Below, in pieces: positions 62,381 to 64,000 of a stretch of DNA of 64,000 nucleotides. The notes below the pieces were generated by a model. It searched no databases. It saw only the letters and a program-made list of their open reading frames with translations, and was not told where the DNA came from. The stretch comes from Citromicrobium sp. (lineage in GTDB: Bacteria > Pseudomonadota > Alphaproteobacteria > Sphingomonadales > Sphingomonadaceae): the NCBI GenBank assembly GCA_002729695.1, contig PBYQ01000003.1:62001-126000 (forward strand), in the 5' to 3' direction. Made by a program: the position numbers and the translations under genes. Each line of letters starts with the position of its first letter. Positions within the stretch are counted from its first letter, which is position 1.

Positions 62381-62650
62381 TTACTTGCGAAGACCCAGCT
62401 TCTGGATCAGCGCGTTGTACCGCTCGACGTCTTTCTTCTTGAGATAGGCGAGCAGGTTGCGGCGCTTGTTGACCATCATCAGGAGGCCACGACGCGAGTG
62501 GTTGTCCTTGTGGTTATCCTTGAAGTGTTCGGTCAGGTTGCGAATACGTTCCGTCAGGATCGCGACCTGCACTTCGGGGCTGCCCGTATCGCCTTCGGCC
62601 TGGGCATTGTCCTTGATGATCTCTTGCTTGCGCTCGGCAGTAACCGTCAT
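62381..62650 (-). CDS. rpsO: 30S ribosomal protein S15
   Basis: This is the 89-residue S15: [40 protein letters not shown] and [20 protein letters not shown], all conserved. It binds 16S rRNA. It lies 4 bp after truB and upstream of pnp, the usual order; rpsO and pnp are often cotranscribed. Confidence 0.98.
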   Translation of the reverse strand: MTVTAERKQEIIKDNAQAEGDTGSPEVQVAILTERIRNLTEHFKDNHKDNHSRRGLLMMVNKRRNLLAYLKKKDVERYNALIQKLGLRK

Positions 62651-62654
62651 TCAT

Positions 62655-63773
62655 TCACTCCGCGACATCGGGAAGGTTGAAACCCCGTACGATTTTCATC
62701 GTACCGCTTTCGATCTCCACCAGCGCCACCGGGACGCTGCCCGATTTCGCGAAATAGAGCCCGTCGGCATGGGGCATTCCGGAGATGACCCGGCCCTGGC
62801 GGGCCGCCTGCGCTTGCTCCGGGTCGAGGGAGAGGGCCGGGATGTCGTCCAGCCCCGCCTCTATCGGCAGGAGGAGGTCTTGCAATGGCGCGCCGTTACC
62901 GATTTCGTTGAGTTTGTCCAGCGAAATCGCCTGTTCCTCGCGGAACGGCCCGGCCTTGGTACGTCTGAGGTAGGTAACGTGCCCGCGCGTGCCAAGGGCC
63001 AGCGCGATATCCCGTGCAAGAGAGCGGATGTAGGTGCCCTTGCTGACCGTGGCCTCCAGCGTGACGCTTTCCGCGAGTTCGAGCGGCATGGAAGGGTCGT
63101 AGGGGTCCGGGCGGCCGGTGGTGGTGGCGAAGGTGGAGTCCAGATCCTCCCCCACCGGGGGAGGGGGACCATCCGCAGGATGGTGGAGGGACACGTTGGC
63201 ACTCTGCTCGTCACCGCCGACCGCACTTTCCGAAGGTGCCCCTCCACCGTCTTCGACGGTCCCCCTCCCCGTACCGGGGAGGATTTGCAGCGCGTAAATG
63301 GTCACCGCCCGCGTCGCCAGCTCGACATCCTCGCCCGCCCTCGCCATGTCGTAGGCGCGCTTGCCGTCGACCTTCAGCGCCGAATACGCAGGCGGCACCT
63401 GCTCGATCTCGCCGGTGAAGTGGTCGAGCACCCCCGCCACCGCCGCCAGCGGAGGAAAGCGGTCGCTGCGCGCGATCACCTCGCCCTCGGTATCGAGCGT
63501 GTCGGTCTCCTCCCCGAACCGGATGGTGAAGACGTAGGTCTTGGTCGCATCGAGCATGCGCCCGGCTAGCTTGGTCGCCTCGCCCAGCGCGATCGGCAAC
63601 ACGCCCTCGGCCTGCGGATCGAGCGTGCCGCCGTGCCCCACCTTGGTCTTGGCATAGCCGCCTTCGCGCAGGTTGCGCTTCACCGCAGAGACGCCTTGGG
63701 TCGAACCCATCCCGCGCGGCTTGTCGAGGATCAGCCAGCCCGAGGGCGGCACGGTCTTGTTGTCATCGCTCAC
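62655..63773 (-). CDS. truB: tRNA pseudouridine(55) synthase TruB, with inserted palindromic element
   Basis: The 372-residue synthase has KVGHGGTLDPQAEGVLP (catalytic Asp at residue 52), KTYVFTIRFGEETDTLD, PPAYSALKVDGKRAY and SKGTYIRSLARDIA. It makes pseudouridine 55 in tRNA. GTG 63773 (MSDDNKTVPPS) is the likely start; GTG 63803 is an alternative. Between residues 164 and 210 is an insertion rich in Gly, Pro and Asp that falls exactly on a 141-bp palindromic DNA element (separate entry); other TruBs have a short loop there. The frame stays open, so the protein is probably made. Confidence 0.95.
   Translation of the reverse strand: MSDDNKTVPPSGWLILDKPRGMGSTQGVSAVKRNLREGGYAKTKVGHGGTLDPQAEGVLPIALGEATKLAGRMLDATKTYVFTIRFGEETDTLDTEGEVIARSDRFPPLAAVAGVLDHFTGEIEQVPPAYSALKVDGKRAYDMARAGEDVELATRAVTIYALQILPGTGRGTVEDGGGAPSESAVGGDEQSANVSLHHPADGPPPPVGEDLDSTFATTTGRPDPYDPSMPLELAESVTLEATVSKGTYIRSLARDIALALGTRGHVTYLRRTKAGPFREEQAISLDKLNEIGNGAPLQDLLLPIEAGLDDIPALSLDPEQAQAARQGRVISGMPHADGLYFAKSGSVPVALVEIESGTMKIVRGFNLPDVAE
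63144..63284. repeat. MITE-like palindromic element inserted in frame in truB
   Basis: The element has inverted ends of about 26 bp with 21 matches (left starts ATCCTCCCC, right ends GGGGAGGAT). Inside are two hairpins, ACCATCC-GCA-GGATGGT (63168-63184) and ACCGTC-TTC-GACGGT (63246-63260). Its span of 141 bp is a multiple of three, so truB stays in frame. Confidence 0.75.
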
Positions 63774-63817
63774 AACAGGGGGCCTAGCCAAAGCTGCTCG
63801 CACAGGCCAATCGGTTT

Positions 63818-64000
63818 ATGACCATGAGCGACGTATACGACCTTCTCGTCATCGGTGGCGGCATCAACGGCGCCGGGATTGCCCGCGACGCCGCCGGGCG
63901 CGGCCTTTCGGTGCTGCTGGTGGAGAAAGACGATCTCGCCGCGCACACCTCCAGCGCCAGCACCAAGCTGGTCCACGGCGGCTTGCGCTATCTCGAGCAT
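63818..64000 (+). CDS. glpD: Glycerol-3-phosphate dehydrogenase (FAD), N-terminal part, runs off the window
   Basis: The visible 61 residues give the GlpD N-terminus: [20 protein letters not shown] (FAD-binding GxGxxG) and [18 protein letters not shown]. GlpD oxidises sn-glycerol-3-phosphate to dihydroxyacetone phosphate at the membrane. Start is ATG 63818 or 63824 (MSDVYDLLV). It is divergent from truB over 44 bp. Confidence 0.9.
   Translation, partial: MTMSDVYDLLVIGGGINGAGIARDAAGRGLSVLLVEKDDLAAHTSSASTKLVHGGLRYLEH

Noticed and set aside
1..64000. CRISPR arrays, intact insertion sequences, prophage or integrase genes.
   Set aside because: No regularly spaced direct repeats, no transposase or integrase reading frame, and no phage gene cluster were seen.

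Overview
The window reads as chromosome of an alphaproteobacterium of the order Sphingomonadales, most like Erythrobacter and relatives. The evidence is high GC, a GcrA cell-cycle regulator, many TonB-dependent receptors, a TPR-sulfotransferase beside a receptor, a complete ccoNOQP-GHIS cluster, and the core order pnp-rpsO-truB. This placement is inferred from gene content and not from a marker-gene search.

Layout. (1) 1-9154 is an amino-sugar locus of galactosamine/GalNAc type. It holds a TonB receptor (partial, minus strand), an AgaR/DeoR repressor, a lipoprotein amidohydrolase, and a tightly packed plus-strand operon: Tat-exported GH36-like glycosidase, DMT permease, AgaZ, AgaS and a BadF/NagK-type sugar kinase. 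DeoR-type operator sequences lie in both divergent intergenic regions. (2) 9295-20275 is a microaerobic respiration module. It has a cysteine-free Crp/Fnr (FixK-like) regulator, ccoNOQPGHIS for cbb3 oxidase and its assembly, a small cysteine-containing exported protein, hemN, and an OmpW porin. FNR boxes sit in front of the regulator, in front of ccoN and between hemN and ompW. (3) 20774-25557 is a TonB receptor followed by a TPR-sulfotransferase, flanked by gene relics.

(4) 26033-53535 is a large catabolic island for a CoA-activated carboxylic acid of unknown identity. It has two acyl-CoA dehydrogenases, an Old-Yellow-Enzyme reductase, a SnoaL-like protein, an MDR reductase, a FadB/J-type bifunctional enzyme, a thiolase, a CaiB CoA-transferase, three SDRs, two MaoC-type hydratases, an acyl-CoA ligase, a TonB receptor, a TetR regulator, a biotin-dependent acyl-CoA carboxylase with an enoyl-CoA hydratase, an MFS transporter, an alpha/beta hydrolase, an APH-like kinase and a P450. 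Eleven copies of a related 18-bp imperfect palindrome occur in the promoter regions of essentially every transcription unit here, including tetR itself. The island therefore looks like one TetR regulon with its own uptake, activation, beta-oxidation and carboxylation steps.

(5) 53740-64000 is core chromosome: tRNA-Ser(CGA), hspQ, an ABC-2 permease, gcrA, a DUF1993 gene, a spermidine-synthase-like gene, a zinc alcohol dehydrogenase, an HWE-type histidine kinase, pnp, rpsO, truB, and the start of a glycerol-3-phosphate dehydrogenase. truB carries an in-frame 141-bp palindromic element that adds about 47 residues. The accessory island ends close to the tRNA gene, but no integrase or attachment repeat was found.
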